The notes beneath the pieces are model-generated. The model did no database searches. It saw only the letters and a program-made list of their open reading frames with translations, and was not told the DNA's origin. A program made the position numbers and the translations under genes. Shown one piece after another: positions 44,043-55,529 of a stretch of DNA of 64,000 nt (positions within the stretch are counted from its first letter, which is position 1; every line of letters begins with the position of its first letter). This stretch comes from Cyrtodaria siliqua (lineage: Eukaryota; Mollusca; Bivalvia; Adapedonta; Hiatellidae): assembly GCA_037043455.1 (NCBI GenBank), contig JAWPHD010011022.1, positions 1 to 64,000 on the forward strand, written 5' to 3'.

Positions 44043-44112
44043 TAGTCTCGATCATCCAGACCTCCCGCGAGACTTCTCTCAAAGCTTGAGTGTGTCTGGA
44101 TGATAGAGACTA
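44043..44112. repeat. Hairpin (70 bp)
   Basis: TAGTCTCGATCATCCAGAC is inverted at GTCTGGATGATAGAGACTA with a 30-base loop. It lies at the edge of the double-palindrome unit. Confidence 0.8.
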
Positions 44113-44127
44113 CTAACGTTACTGAAT

Positions 44128-44768
44128 TTCTTGCATAACGGACAAGGATATCCGTCATTTTACCGGGGCTAGATGTATCCATCTCACCCTAGGGTCGAGA
44201 TAAAATTCACGCGCGCCAACATCCGGTATGCAGGAAAACATGCAAAACGTTAGTAGCTGGCGGCGTCAACGCGCAACATTTCTCTGATATGCAAGAAAAA
44301 GAATCTATTACGGGTATTCGGTTCAGATAGGGAATTCCAACCCTCGGTATAAGTGTATTAATCGGATAAAAACTTATACCTCGGGTTGGAATTCCCTATC
44401 TTATATATCTTATGAACGATTCTTATATTCTTGCATACCGGACAAGGTTATCCGTAATTTTACCGGGGCTAGATATTTCCATCTCACTCTAGGGTCGAGA
44501 TAAAGTTCACGCGCGCCAACATCCGGTACGCAGGAAAACAAGTAGCCGACGGCATCAACGTGCAACATGTCTATATAATATGCAAGAAAAAGAATCTATC
44601 ATGGGTATTCGGCTCAGATAGGGAATTCCAACCCGAGGTATAAGTGTTTTAATCGGAACCTCGGCAGAGCCTCGGTTCCGATACACTTATACCTCGGGTT
44701 CCGATAAAAACACTTATACCTCGGGTTGGAATTCCCTATCTGAGCCGGATACCCATGAAAGATTCTTA
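44128..44768. mobile_element. Two tandem ~300-bp units, each ending in a palindrome
   Basis: Unit 1 (44128) and unit 2 (44429) share TTCTTGCATA.CGGACAAGG, TTTTACCGGGGCTAGAT, GTCGAGATAAA.TTCACGCG and CAACATCCGGTA. Each ends in an inverted repeat: 44300-44425 and 44591-44768. The arms contain GATAGGGAATTCCAACCCGA then GGTATAAGTG. The second palindrome holds a further inner one (CCTCGGCAGAGCCTCGG). No coding. Confidence 0.8.
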
Positions 44769-44790
44769 TAGGAAGTTGACCGGATGTCTA

Positions 44791-45540
44791 AATAGACAAT
44801 AGACAATAGACAATATTTTATTCCGAGTAATTTAGGCCTCTGGCCCATAATACAAATAACATATTGCATATTATACAACTATACAGCAATGTGACAAAAG
44901 TAGATAAAAAGACAAACAAATATAGTAACAAACATTGAAATATATAGTACAGTGGACTAGTACAAAAAGTACAACTACTGACAAATATACCAATCGAGTT
45001 TCTATTCATGTACCAATGTTGTGAGCTTGGAAAAAAAGTTTTCTCTTATTAAACATTGTATACACATATTTCGAAAGTTGCGTTAACTTATAAGGATCTG
45101 TTGTACTCATTAAATTGTAGAAAACATAAATACTATTAAAGTTACCGCCTATGACTTCGAAAAGGTATTGATTGCGTAAGTTCGTATAATACGAACATTT
45201 CATAACAACATGCATTTCGTCTTCTATTTCGTGAGAGTTACATAACATACATATTCTATGTTCATATGCGATATTATTGTGTCTGCCCGTTTCAACAAAA
45301 AGAGAATGTGCTGAACATCTAAGTTTAGACAGTGCAATTTTAAATTTCAATGGTATGTTTAATGTTAGATACCTTTCAACATCCAAATGTGTTTTAAAAT
45401 GTTGATAGTGAATAGCTTTGCTTGACTGGTTTAAGTCGCCACGCGAAGAAAGAATAAAGAAATTATGCAAGAGCCTCTCAAATTCGAATATTTCTCTTAT
45501 AATTGGTGGATAAACGGGCACCTGTGGCCAGTCGTAGCAG
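44791..45540 (-). pseudogene. LINE 3: 3' end with C-terminal zinc-knuckle ORF
   Basis: A minus-strand frame 45521-45006 of 171 codons is intact to its stop: KIALSKLRCSAHSLFVETGR, then CMLCNSHEIEDEMHVVMKC, a C-x2-C..H-x4-C knuckle typical of the C-terminus of LINE ORF2 proteins. The 3'UTR follows (GGGCCAGAGGCCTAAATTAC, AATAAAATATTGTC) with a tail of TTGTCTA repeats at 44791-44814. 5' truncated, a common outcome of target-primed reverse transcription. The uninterrupted frame suggests it is younger than LINEs 1 and 2. Confidence 0.85.
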
Positions 45541-46843
45541 TATCAACATTCGCAGGCAAATTATTTTCAAAAAGGAGGTGAGGGCCTATGGGTTTCCTGG
45601 TAAGATTTTGTATTAGAACAAGCCTTTTAAAATGTGCTCATAGCAACATGTAACTAACAGCATAAGTCGTTGTTCTTTTATAGTTTGTATACTTCTAAGA
45701 TAATAAGTTGAAGTCCTCACTCACTGACTGACAGTGACAGTTGGTAAACAAATATAGTTTTATGTAATGTTGTTTAGTCTCATTTATTTGACGTGTTCGG
45801 GTGCTTTATTTACATACGGACGTTCATAGATGCACCCTATACGTCTCACTGCGTTTGACCAAAACCCGTGTGGATAATTTCAGACTATTTATGTATGTTT
45901 CTTGCCTAACGTCACTGCACTGACACATGTGTTTCGCCGTTCAAACAATGTTTAGTACCTGGATTTAAAATAAAATATTTCATTTAAAAAAAAACCATTT
46001 TGATAAAAATTTAAGTGAAATGGATAACAAATGAATTTTTTTCACATTAGAAACTTACTTACTGTTAAGTTACTGTTCCGAGGCCAATGGTAAGCCTGTG
46101 GCTTCTGGAGGCCCGTCTCTTTGGTTGTTTATTGGTCGAGAGTGTCTACTGCGCAGGCTTGGGAAACAATTAGCATCAAATTTTATTTGATTATTGTGCC
46201 AATGTTTGTTTAGTCTGCTCTTAAAGGCATTAACACTTGGTGCTTGGACAACAAATTTATGGTAGGGAATTCCAATCTTCCACTACCCTAATACTAAAGG
46301 AATTTTAGTAAGGTGTACATGCACTTATAAAATTCAGTGTATCAGTTTACATAGACTGTTTATAGCTAGCGCAGAGAATCTCTGCGAAAAGTTCACACAT
46401 AAAAAAGCTTAACGCGTATGCACTTTGGCATATACAGGGCTTTTTTACCTTATATAACAGAGGCCTGTAAAGGGCCTCTTCTCAACAAAAAATTGGACTT
46501 TTTTCCCAACTGTGGCAGAAATATTTCCCAATCGGAAAACAGCAGTCTCTCAGAATTTGAGTAAAAGCATGAATTCTGCAGTATGTTTTTGTCTGCTAAG
46601 TAAATTCCGACTTGGAAAAGTTAATAATTATGGTAAATAATGGATGTCAATATAAATAAAGTATATTAATGTCATATTTACTTAATTTATGAAACCTTGT
46701 ATTTTGCCCAAAATGAGAAATAAGCGCGTTCTTTTTTCCCAAAAAGGACAGGCCTGGGCCTCTTCCCAATTTTGTGGAAAAAAGCCCTGATATATAAGAA
46801 AATTCCTAGACGTGTATTTTATGCACTAAGCACATGTTAGGCC
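45541..46843. other. Intergenic, nothing supported
   Basis: No gene or clear element. The segments AAAAAGGACAGGCCTGGGCC and GGGCCTCTTCTCAAC around 46460-46780 look like a diverged inverted pair (GGGCTTTTTT..CCCAACT / AAAAAAGCCCTGA), perhaps an old element at 46437-46790. Confidence 0.4.
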
Positions 46844-47234
46844 ATATATATATGGGCCGCGTCATGACAAAACCTGTATTAGTGACAAAATGTTCGTATT
46901 TTATTTTTTTGTTTTATTTTGTAGAAGAAAATATGACCTTTTTCATGCCGAAAAAACTATTCCATTTGAGAGAATAGTTTTTTTTGCAACATTAAAATGC
47001 AAAAACGTCATGTATAGTGTGACGATAATCAAATTGACGTCACTTATTCATAACGTTAAGTTTTAATGACGTCTACAAATAACTCTGTTCAAACATTAAT
47101 AGGGGTAAAATAAATATTTTAAATTATTGCCAGTTGTATTATAAACCTAATATTACCGTTATATTCATATTTTAGATATACATGCTGTTGAAATGCTTTC
47201 ACAATCACATGTGTGAGATATTTATAACACGGTA

Positions 47235-47519
47235 CAGGGCCGTCGATCTGACGCATTCCCCCCTCCAAAAAGTATATTTTTTTTCCCCCATTTCCCTGAA
47301 AAAAACAAACATTTTTTTTAAAAAAAAACAAAAACTTTTGGTACGTAAAATATTGAGTACGAACTATTTAATACAAATAAAACATGTAGACTATTTAAAA
47401 CAATGATTATAATCAAAATGATGGCCACAAAATAATTCCCCCTTTTCTGTAAAAGCACGCTAAAATTCGCCCACCCAAGGGTATGGGTGGCAGTCCCCCA
47501 AACCAGATCGACGGCCCTG
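47235..47519. mobile_element. hAT-like MITE nested in the 5.2-kb transposon
   Basis: Termini CAGGGCCGTCGATCTG and complement CAGATCGACGGCCCTG, flanked by CGGTA at 47230-47234 and 47520-47524. 285 bp, no coding. The CAGGG end plus 5-bp duplication matches the pattern of the intron 1 and intron 6 elements. Confidence 0.85.
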
Positions 47520-50473
47520 CGGTAGGGAATAACTGTCATCGTTTTCCTTGTTTTCTTTGATAACATCGCTTACTTACAAAATATAGCATAACGTTTGTGT
47601 ATATTAACAAGTAACTCTGTACTCTTATAATCAGTAATTCATCGTATCATAGACCTATGTATAGATCTGTCACGTGGAGTGATTCCAATTTGAAAGAAAA
47701 AAAATCCAGAGTATGTATTACGTCAATATCGCACCATTCATCACTGCTATGGCGCTGGACAAAGGTCATCCTGGAAAACAGGCCTGACGTGAGGGCGTAC
47801 GGTTGCAAACAAATAATCCTGACGCTGACGACTTAATCCACGCGCAATAATTATCCTAGGCCGGTTAACCGCTGGAAATCGGATGTCTGGATCTTTCAAG
47901 ATGTTAATTTTAGCTTCCTCATCATCCCGACCTGTCCTAACGGTAACAACACCAGGTTCGTCTGCTGACATCTTGAAGTACTGATATTTTCTGCAAACGA
48001 AAAGTGTTATGATATACGCTACCGGTGGGATAATCACTGTTACATTTATATAAGAACGTGTAATTGTTAATAATTCATATGCAATTGTACCATTGCTCTA
48101 ATGGTTTACCTTTTTTCTTGCGTATGATATATTTTTCATAAACCTAAAGGTCTGAGCCTAAACCGTGCAATAAATGCAGGTATATTTCAGCCGTTCCATA
48201 AATGACAGATTTAAGGCAGTTATACCATGATCTACTCAATTTCACACTCACGTAGTTACAATGTTTACACACAACCTGTCAATAAAATGTGTAAAAATCA
48301 AAACAGCACTCCTTGACATTGGATTTGCCCAATAATATACACAGGCGATTGGCTGCAATAATCAAAACATGGGTCACGCTTATGCTGCGTGATAATGCTA
48401 TTTCTTGATTGGATCGAGCTGTTATTTTTACTGAAAACTGCAACACTCTTAAACGTCTTGCACATGTGTAGTTGGATAAATGGCTAAGGTACAAAATATT
48501 TATAGCATATTATTTTCGTATGCGATTTATACTGCACTCTCGAAAAATTATGCTATAAATTATACTTGTAATGGGTAAATCGCTTGAAATATAAGTTGCG
48601 CATACAGCGAGGGAATATTTTCCTATAACACATCATTATACACAGCTTGCACGGAAAACCTAACTTTTGGGACATTGCTTAACAAGTTAACAGGTATATT
48701 TCAAAACACTCCAATTAACCTTAAATCGCTCATTTTTTAAAATAACATAAAAAGTAATTAAATATTATTTTGCATACCTGATTCCGGTAACTGGTTGAAA
48801 GTACTGCAGTAGAAATGTTTTCCAATCACGCCAGTGCCATGATGAATAGCGCACAGCTTCGTTTGTTGCAGACGATCTATTGACGAGAGTTTCAAGCTGA
48901 CCAACAGTCTCGCAGTCGGATCGTCTGTACAGTTCTTTGATGTTAGCGAATCCACTGTACTATACATCTCGCGTGGCCTGGTATTTGCATCATGTATTCT
49001 AAAGTGCTGTTCTGTCTTGTCATGACCCTCCACATGAAATAGCCCAGCACAAATTGGTTTTTATTTTGACCTGCAAGCATTATTATATGAATTATAGACA
49101 TACTATTTACATTATTATTTGTGCTAGAGTTTCTTTTTAATCATGTGTTGTTTTTAAGGAGAATTTTGCATTTAAAAAATCGGTGAATTATATGGTTCTC
49201 ATAATTCCACATGGTAAGGTAGCAATGAACAATTTCTTTTTCGCTTTGATAATTAAACATGGTAGCAGTGAACAGTTTATTTGTGTTGTGATGCACACGC
49301 TAACGCACACGCATCCCTTACATGTGAACAATTGTATTTCTGTGCTGATGTGTAATTATACTTACATGTCGTGCTATAAAAGTGAATAGGTAATCAATAT
49401 GTAATGCATGTCAAGGATTTGATCAGAACAAAGCGAGGTCTTCCACCTTGATTCATAATGTTTGGTAGGAAGAACTGGTGGTAAAAATTGTGAAGAAAGT
49501 ATCTGGTAAGGAAAAACGGTTGTGGCGTGTTTACGTTTTCATGACAACATTTAAAAACAAAATATGTTGTTTTAACACACTTGATGATCTGTTATGTTAA
49601 AATTTGTTCCCAGTTCCTACCCAGATATAATGCTATTTTCTCTCGGCAGCTATTTTACGCTTACGTAAAATGCAGCTATTTTACGCTTACGTAAAACCTT
49701 GCTTGTATATAATTTATATAATTACCGGGACAATTATCAGCGTGTATGGCACATGATGCTCCCACGTCTCCATGAGATTCTAAGGCCCAGTCCATCATAG
49801 AAATAACGGCCCAGTCCATCATAGAAATATTTGTAGACTAGAAAGTTAAGCTGTCTTTGTTCTCCATCAATGCGGAATCCAAATATTTGAACTTTTCTGA
49901 GGGAAAGAAAGTAAAGTGGACCCATCTGCCTGGAGTGGTGGGGTAAACTGACATTTTGACTAAAGTCAAACGTATAGTGGTTATACTTAGCTTCCTCTTC
50001 TTCGTCACGAGATTCTTTACTTCTTTTAATACAAGCATTGTAAAGTTCTCTTTCCTGCTGAGCTCTGATAACATGCTCCTTCATATCATTTAAGGATTGC
50101 AGTTTTTCTTCCTCTGTAACGGCATCAACAATACATTTTCTCATCTTCTCACATTTGGCACCACACATCGTCCCTCGGAGATGCAAATTTAATATGATAA
50201 AGGCATGCTTGCCAAATGCCCTTGAACGTACTGATTTTCACCGATCTTACAGGTGTGTCCATATTGCAACAACTGCTAACATATAGGTCGTGTACTCTTT
50301 TCTTCGTCGTATCTGACGTAAGATATATCGGCGGAATATTATCTGTTCCTCTTGGTGCCGCAGGCTGCGGAATTCCGAACTAGTCCGCGTAATTCGTAAT
50401 GAAATGCACTACCCGCTTGACGTCTTCAAATTTGAGCGCATGAACTGGTTTTTTCCCACTGTTCCCATGCTTT

Positions 50474-50601
50474 CTTGGTGTCGCACCCTTTTCATTATAG
50501 TGGGTAATCACACTGTGTAGTGAATTTCTACCTATTTCTTGGTGTCGCACCCTTTTCATTATAGTGGGTAATCAAACTTTGTAGTGAATTTCTCCCTATG
50601 T
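50474..50601 (-). repeat. 64-bp tandem duplication within transposase exon 2
   Basis: CTTGGTGTCGCACCCTTTTC at 50474 recurs at 50538; both copies extend through GTAGTGAATTTCTACCTAT with three or four differences. 64 is not a multiple of three, so the frame is broken. Confidence 0.9.
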
Positions 50602-51286
50602 CATACGCCATGAGAAATGTATTTTTACATACATTCTTGCCGCCGAACTTGAATCTATGCCGAATTCTCTTTTTACCACGTTTAGTTGTGTCAGTGTCAA
50701 TGTCTTTTCACAGCGTTCCCATAATGAACAATTCCTTTTCATTTTTATCCATTTCTCTCATTGTTAGAACATGATCATACAGTTGAGATACAGTAAACTC
50801 TTCAGAACATTTTAGGTTACAGTCGCAACCTCGTTTAACAAACCGCTCAATATTTAGTTCATTGTCGTCAGTTTGATGCGAAAAGTCTTCATCACTTGAA
50901 ATATCGCTGCGATAATTATCCTCGTTTTGAATGAGGTAGCCTCTAGCACGAGAGTTAATCGTAGCATCATGCAAACTAGCTTGAACATCATCATCGGCGT
51001 CGCTGTTTGGGTCCTCTTCAAAATCTTGCTGAAAAACTGCCTGTGTTTGTAACGGCGTTCTACCAACATGATCAGAGAAGAGGCTCTGAAGTTCCTGAAA
51101 TAATGCACACAAATTAAAAATATTTCACAAATCTGGAAAAAATGTTTTCTTCAAATTGATATTAATGTATTATAAAAAAAAGATCTGTACAAAAAAAAGG
51201 GGGTTGGGATGCCAAGGATATAGATTTTTTGTAAATATGGTAAATTAATAGCTTTCACATTTATTTATGAAAAAAAAGAAAAAAGG

Positions 51287-51369
51287 CTTGAACAGGACGC
51301 GAACCAGCGCGGAAAAGTATAGATATTTTTTCTATAGCGTGACCACTATACCGACTGAGCTAGCCGGGC
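51287..51369 (-). tRNA. tRNA-like pseudogene
   Basis: Minus strand: A box TAGCTCAGTCGG, B box GGTTCGCGTCC, and a T run (pol III terminator) 10 bases after. The anticodon region carries extra A/T-rich sequence (TATAGAAAAAATATCTATA) and the acceptor stem does not close, so this is a broken tRNA or SINE head, lying in intron 1 of the transposase. Confidence 0.45.
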
Positions 51370-52085
51370 AGCATTGTGAGACAGTCAAATTAACTGGTAT
51401 TTATACTATACACAAACACAAAAATCGATAATGATCGTGACTCAGCATAAAATAAACTTCCAGGGGTGTATCGATAGGAGGTCCAGTTGCATGTTCCCCG
51501 TGTTTTTGTTTACAAAATACAGAGTACATATGGGTTTTGATAAAAATAAAAAATAAATCCCGATGTGTACAACGGCCATGCCCACAGTGACTATACACCA
51601 CTGGCTTCATTCTCTTTCGGCCATCTCATTTAAATTATATTATACATCTAAATAGGCCTATACATTATACAAAGAGAGATATCGCATTATAACCAGGTTC
51701 CGAAAAGTTCATCGTTTTCTATCTATATTCCCCGTCATAAAATATCAAATTGACCCTGGCCCTGGGAACATTTGTGTTGTCGCCACATCGGGCCGATCGG
51801 CATTACAACGGCAATTCATGTAGATCTAATCATATAAACTTTGTAGATCTTATTACAGAAAAAACTTACCTCTAATTCACTGTCATTTCCATTTTAATCC
51901 ATTATTTTATTCCGTTTCACATTGAAACTGTAAATTTAAAACAACCGGCCATTTTTTTGTTACTTCCTGGTTAAAAATCCGCATGTAAATAATTGTGACG
52001 TCAAAAACAGGATTTTCCCAACGTCATCAACGATGTCACTAATACAGGTTTTGTCATGACGCGGCCCATATATATATCGATTTTT

Positions 52086-52220
52086 AGAGGTGGTGGATGC
52101 CGACCCCCACAATTTTCTCTGGTAAAACCAGTACCCACCATCCGTAAGAATCAACACTTCCTCACTTGACAAGTCATTCTCCAATGGGATTCGAAGCCAC
52201 AGAGATGAGAGACGAGAAAG
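52086..52220 (-). mobile_element. SINE fragment, third family
   Basis: Minus strand B-box region CTCATCTCTGTGGCTTCGAA then TCCCATTGGAGAATGAC and TCAAGTGAGGAAGTGTTGAT, matching 63275-63521. It abuts the right end of the 5.2-kb transposon. Confidence 0.5.
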
Positions 52221-52302
52221 TTTTATTCATAATTTTGATAGAGCATCATCAAAAAAAACCCAGACCAATCAGTGACCAGAGAAAAGACATACCAATACAT
52301 TC

Positions 52303-52552
52303 TGGTAGGTGATAAACTCGGTTTTTATCCTTGATACATAACCAAGTTTACTCTTAAAATTAAGGTATCTACAGCGTGATTCTTTTAAAACCCTCCATAT
52401 TTCATGCACATTCATGCAAATTGATTCGGTATATATGTATCTTTCAAAATAAAAATCTTGAACATTTTCGTCTTTTTACTCTCTCAAAGATTTTTATTTT
52501 ACTATAGAACTTAAGGATAAAAACCGAGTAACACAAATTTTATCACCTACTG
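52303..52552. mobile_element. Palindromic MITE with CAGTAGGTGATAA ends
   Basis: Left GGTAGGTGATAA..CTCGGTTTTTATCCTT; right, on the other strand, CAGTAGGTGATAAAATTTGT then TTACTCGGTTTTTATCCTT. About 250 bp. The 44.02-kb string GAGGATAAAGTCCGAGTAAA may be a related end. Confidence 0.75.
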
Positions 52553-52617
52553 AAAATAATATAAAATCTCAATATCTCTACAATGAATATACCGGCCACA
52601 GATGTGCTCACTCAAAG

Positions 52618-54545
52618 ATCAGCAGAGCTTATGTAGCGACTACTCCTCTGAAACTATTTGATGGATTTTCATGAAACTTTACAGGAATGTCGATCCTAGC
52701 AAAAATACCCTTTGAGCGAAATCGAAGATGGCCACCTAAGCTAATAATAGATTTTTAATAAATAAGTTTGTAGTGACTACTTCTTGAAAACTATAAGTGA
52801 TATTGATATGGGACTTTTTCTAAAATGATCAGCATGACATGATGTTGGTCCTTTTTGAAAATTATTTTGATTCAACATTAAACATGGCTCTTTGTTTACA
52901 TAGAGTTATATAGTAAAAAGTTGTAGTGACTTCTCTGAAACTACTTGACAGATTTTCATTAAACTTCACAGGAATTATGCTCTTGATATCAAGTTGATCC
53001 TAGCAAAATTTCTGGTCGGTCGGAAAGGTTTGTAGCGACTACTTCTTGAAAACTATAAGGATACTGTTTCTAAAATGATCAGCATGACATGATGTTGGTC
53101 ATTTTCGAAAATCATTTTGATTCAACGTTAAACATGGCTGCCAGCAGATATCTTTGTTTACATATAGTTATAAAGTTAAAACTTGTAACGACTACTCCTC
53201 TGAAACTACCTGACAGATTTTCATGAAACTTCACTTGAATCTTGCTCTTGATATCCAGTTGATCATAGCAAAAGTTCAGGATTGCCGGAAATTTAAGATG
53301 GCCACCACAGCTAAATAAAGATCAGATCAGCAGAGCTTGCGTCGTGGTGCGTCATCCGTCTGTCTGTCCGTAAACTTTTTTAGTGGCAACTACTCCTCTG
53401 AAACTACTTAGACGGATTTTCATGAAACTTCACAGGAATGTTGCTCTTGATGTCAAGTTGATTCTTGAAAAATTCAGGTCGGCCAAAAATTCAAGATGGC
53501 CGCCACGGCTAAAAAGATTTTAAAAATACGATGTTGTAGCAACTCCATAAGTGATATTGATTGGAACCTTACCAAAATGACTGGCACAACATGTTGTTGG
53601 TCCTAACCAAAGTTTATTTTGATTGGGTCTCAAACATGGCCACCAGCGACCATCTTTGTTTACATAGCTTTATATAGGAAAAACTTGTGGCGACTACTCC
53701 TCTGAAACTACGTGCTGGAATTTCATGAAACTTCACAGGAATGTTGTTCTTGATGTCTAGTTGATCATAGCAAAAGTTCAGGTCGGCCAGAAATTCAAGA
53801 TGGCCACCACGGCTAAAAATAGATTTTAAAAATGCGATGAGGCAGCTATTTCTCAAAAACCGTAAGTGATATTAATTTTGAACCTTTGGAACCTTTACCA
53901 AAATGACTGGCACGACATGTAGTTGGTACTAACCAAAGTTTATTTGAATTAGATATCAAACATGGCCACCAGTGGCCATCTTTGTTTACATAGATTTATA
54001 TAGGAAAAACTTGTGGCGACTACTCCTCTGAAACTATGTGAATGAATTTCATGAAACTTCACACGAATGTTGTTCTTGATGTCTAGTTGATCCTAGCAAA
54101 AATTCAGGTCGGCCGGAAATTCAAGATGGCCTCCATGGCTAAAAACAGATTTTAAATATGCGATTTTGTAGTGACTACTTCTCCAAAACCGTAAGTGATA
54201 TTGAATTGGAACCTTTACCAAAATGACTGGTGCGACATATACTTGGCCTTACCCAAGATTCATTTTGATTCAATGTCAAACATGGCCGCCAGTGGCCATC
54301 TTTGTTTACATAGAGTTATATTGGAAAAACTTGTGGCAACTACTCCTCTGGAACTACTTGACGTTTTTTCATGAAACTTCACAGGAATGTTGCTCTTGAT
54401 GTCTAGATGATCCTAGCAAAAATTCAGGTCGCTATGAAATTCAAGAAGGACAGCACTGCTAAAAATAGATTATAAAAATGTGTGGCGACTACTTCTTAAA
54501 AACCATAAGTGATATTGAACCTTTACCAAAATGATTGGCACGACA
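52618..54545 (-). mobile_element. Family 2 repeat array, part 1
   Basis: Successive 300-350-bp units with AAACTTCACAGGAATGTTGC, AAATTCAAGATGGCCACCAC, GGCCATCTTTGTTTACATAG and CATAAGTGATATTGA. A new head occurs at 53325 (GATCAGATCAGCAGAGCTTG). Unit identity varies, so copies are of mixed age. Confidence 0.75.
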
Positions 54546-54597
54546 TCTTGCAGGCTGATCAGGGTTTACACTATGTGCTCATCAGTCATTATAATAT

Positions 54598-55011
54598 TGA
54601 TGTTGATGAGGATGATGATGATGATGATTTCTAAGGTTTAAAGTCCCTCTACCATATGAGCCCCCGGGAAGAATCCCCCGTTGGCTCGGCATTATGTCTG
54701 GACTATTGCGTGAGTGATTGTGTGTAGTGCTATGTATCTATCTACAGTCTACTTGAAGCAGATATAGTGCTGCCACACTGGAATACCACGCCGTAGTACG
54801 TGATACCCCACCCAGACACATTATTCTGACACCGGGTTGACCAGACGGTTTTGACCAGACGTAGTACTACCCATTATTTGCTTGTCAGGCATGGGTTACA
54901 AGTAACTACTCCATTTTTAAAGTCTTTGGTATGACGCGGTCAGGGGACTCGAACCCACGACCTCCCGAATGCAAGGCAGACACTATAACCACTACACCAC
55001 AATGCTTCGGT
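54598..55011 (-). mobile_element. tRNA-derived SINE inserted in family 2 array
   Basis: On the minus strand it starts GCATTGTGGTGTAGTGG (A box TGGTGTAGTGG), B box GGTTCGAGTCC, then a 300-base body (GGTAGTACTACGTCTGGTCA, GGGGGATTCTTCCCGGGGGC) and a (CAT)n tail. A different family from the 3691 SINE. Confidence 0.78.
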
Positions 55012-55224
55012 ATTTGACCGAAACCTGCATTTGTACTATAAATGGACTGGTCCAAATTCAAAGAAAGGACAGTCCATTACACATTCATAGTGGGGCTAAG
55101 GATTAAGCCTCCTTTGTATTTTTGGCTCGGAAAAAGACTGAAACACACATTGTAGGATTTTAAGATTTTGTTTCCATTCTGATTTTCCAAATATGATCGA
55201 CCACAGAGACAAGAGAACTCTACT
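55012..55224. repeat. 213-bp duplicated segment, copy A
   Basis: ATTTGACCGAAACCTGCATT to AGAGAACTCTACT is repeated at 56922-57130 with one 4-base deletion and otherwise essentially identical. Confidence 0.92.
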
Positions 55225-55529
55225 TGTACTGGTGAGATATTAACCTAATTCTCAGGAGACATTGCATAACATGATCTGTGACCTGGTCATTTATGAATAT
55301 GGCTGGTTCCGTTTATGTTACAAAAGGGTGAATTGGAGAAATTGGAGCAGCATATAGGATATACTAAAGATGATGTTGTAAATTGAATTGATATATAGCT
55401 TTATAATTAAAATTTGTGGTAGCATTATGACGTTCTTATAAACAGGTACAGTCTACACAAGGATAAAATTGAATGAGATTATAATGTTGCATAGGTAATG
55501 TTGCGTAATAAATCATAATATTTAGGAAT

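Larger units (their letters stand above)
47747..51892 (-). pseudogene. Spliced DDE-type transposase, four exons, inactivated
   Basis: Exons, in transcription order: 51892-51870, 51094-49726, 49070-48778, 47990-47747, with donors AGAG|GTAAGT, CCCG|GTAATT, TCAG|GTATGC and acceptors ATTTCAG, CTTGCAG, GTTTGCAG. The N-terminal part is acidic (DDDVQASLHDATI), then a Cys cluster CDCNLKC, MREMDKNEKELFIMG, GIPQPAAPRGTDN, HYTFDFSQNVSLPHHSRQMG (with GPLYF after it) and the core AIHADNCPG. The intron is removed to give GQNKN, then FMWRV, GFANIKELYRRSDCETVGQL, WRDWKTFLLQYFQPVTGI, and across the last junction RKYQYFKMSADEPG, ending GLSRQRQDYLF. Lesions: 1-base deletion in exon 1; TGA after MGTL; a 64-base tandem duplication; TAG in NYAD*FGIP; +1 at about 50168; a 24-base duplication near 49800; a 2-base loss after ARCIV. 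Confidence 0.85.
46844..52077 (-). mobile_element. 5.2-kb DNA transposon with perfect 44-bp terminal inverted repeats
   Basis: The ends 46844-46887 and 52034-52077 are perfect inverted copies (after an AT run: GGGCCGCGTCATGACAAAAC then CTGTATTAGTGACA). The AT-alternating outer bases make the exact target duplication ambiguous (TA or longer). Between them, on the minus strand, lies a four-exon transposase pseudogene (51892 to 47747). The 5'UTR side at the right end includes a TGACGTCA-like box. A 285-bp hAT-like MITE is nested at 47235-47519 and a tRNA-like sequence at 51287-51369. I cannot assign a superfamily with certainty; the HADNC..GQNKN core is found in transposases of invertebrate elements. 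Confidence 0.9.

Noticed and set aside
49737..51112. Separate host genes on the minus strand at 50708-51112 and 49737-50186
   Set aside because: They join with neighbouring pieces into one transposase with shared motifs and lie within the 44-bp inverted ends; they are exon fragments of the transposon gene.
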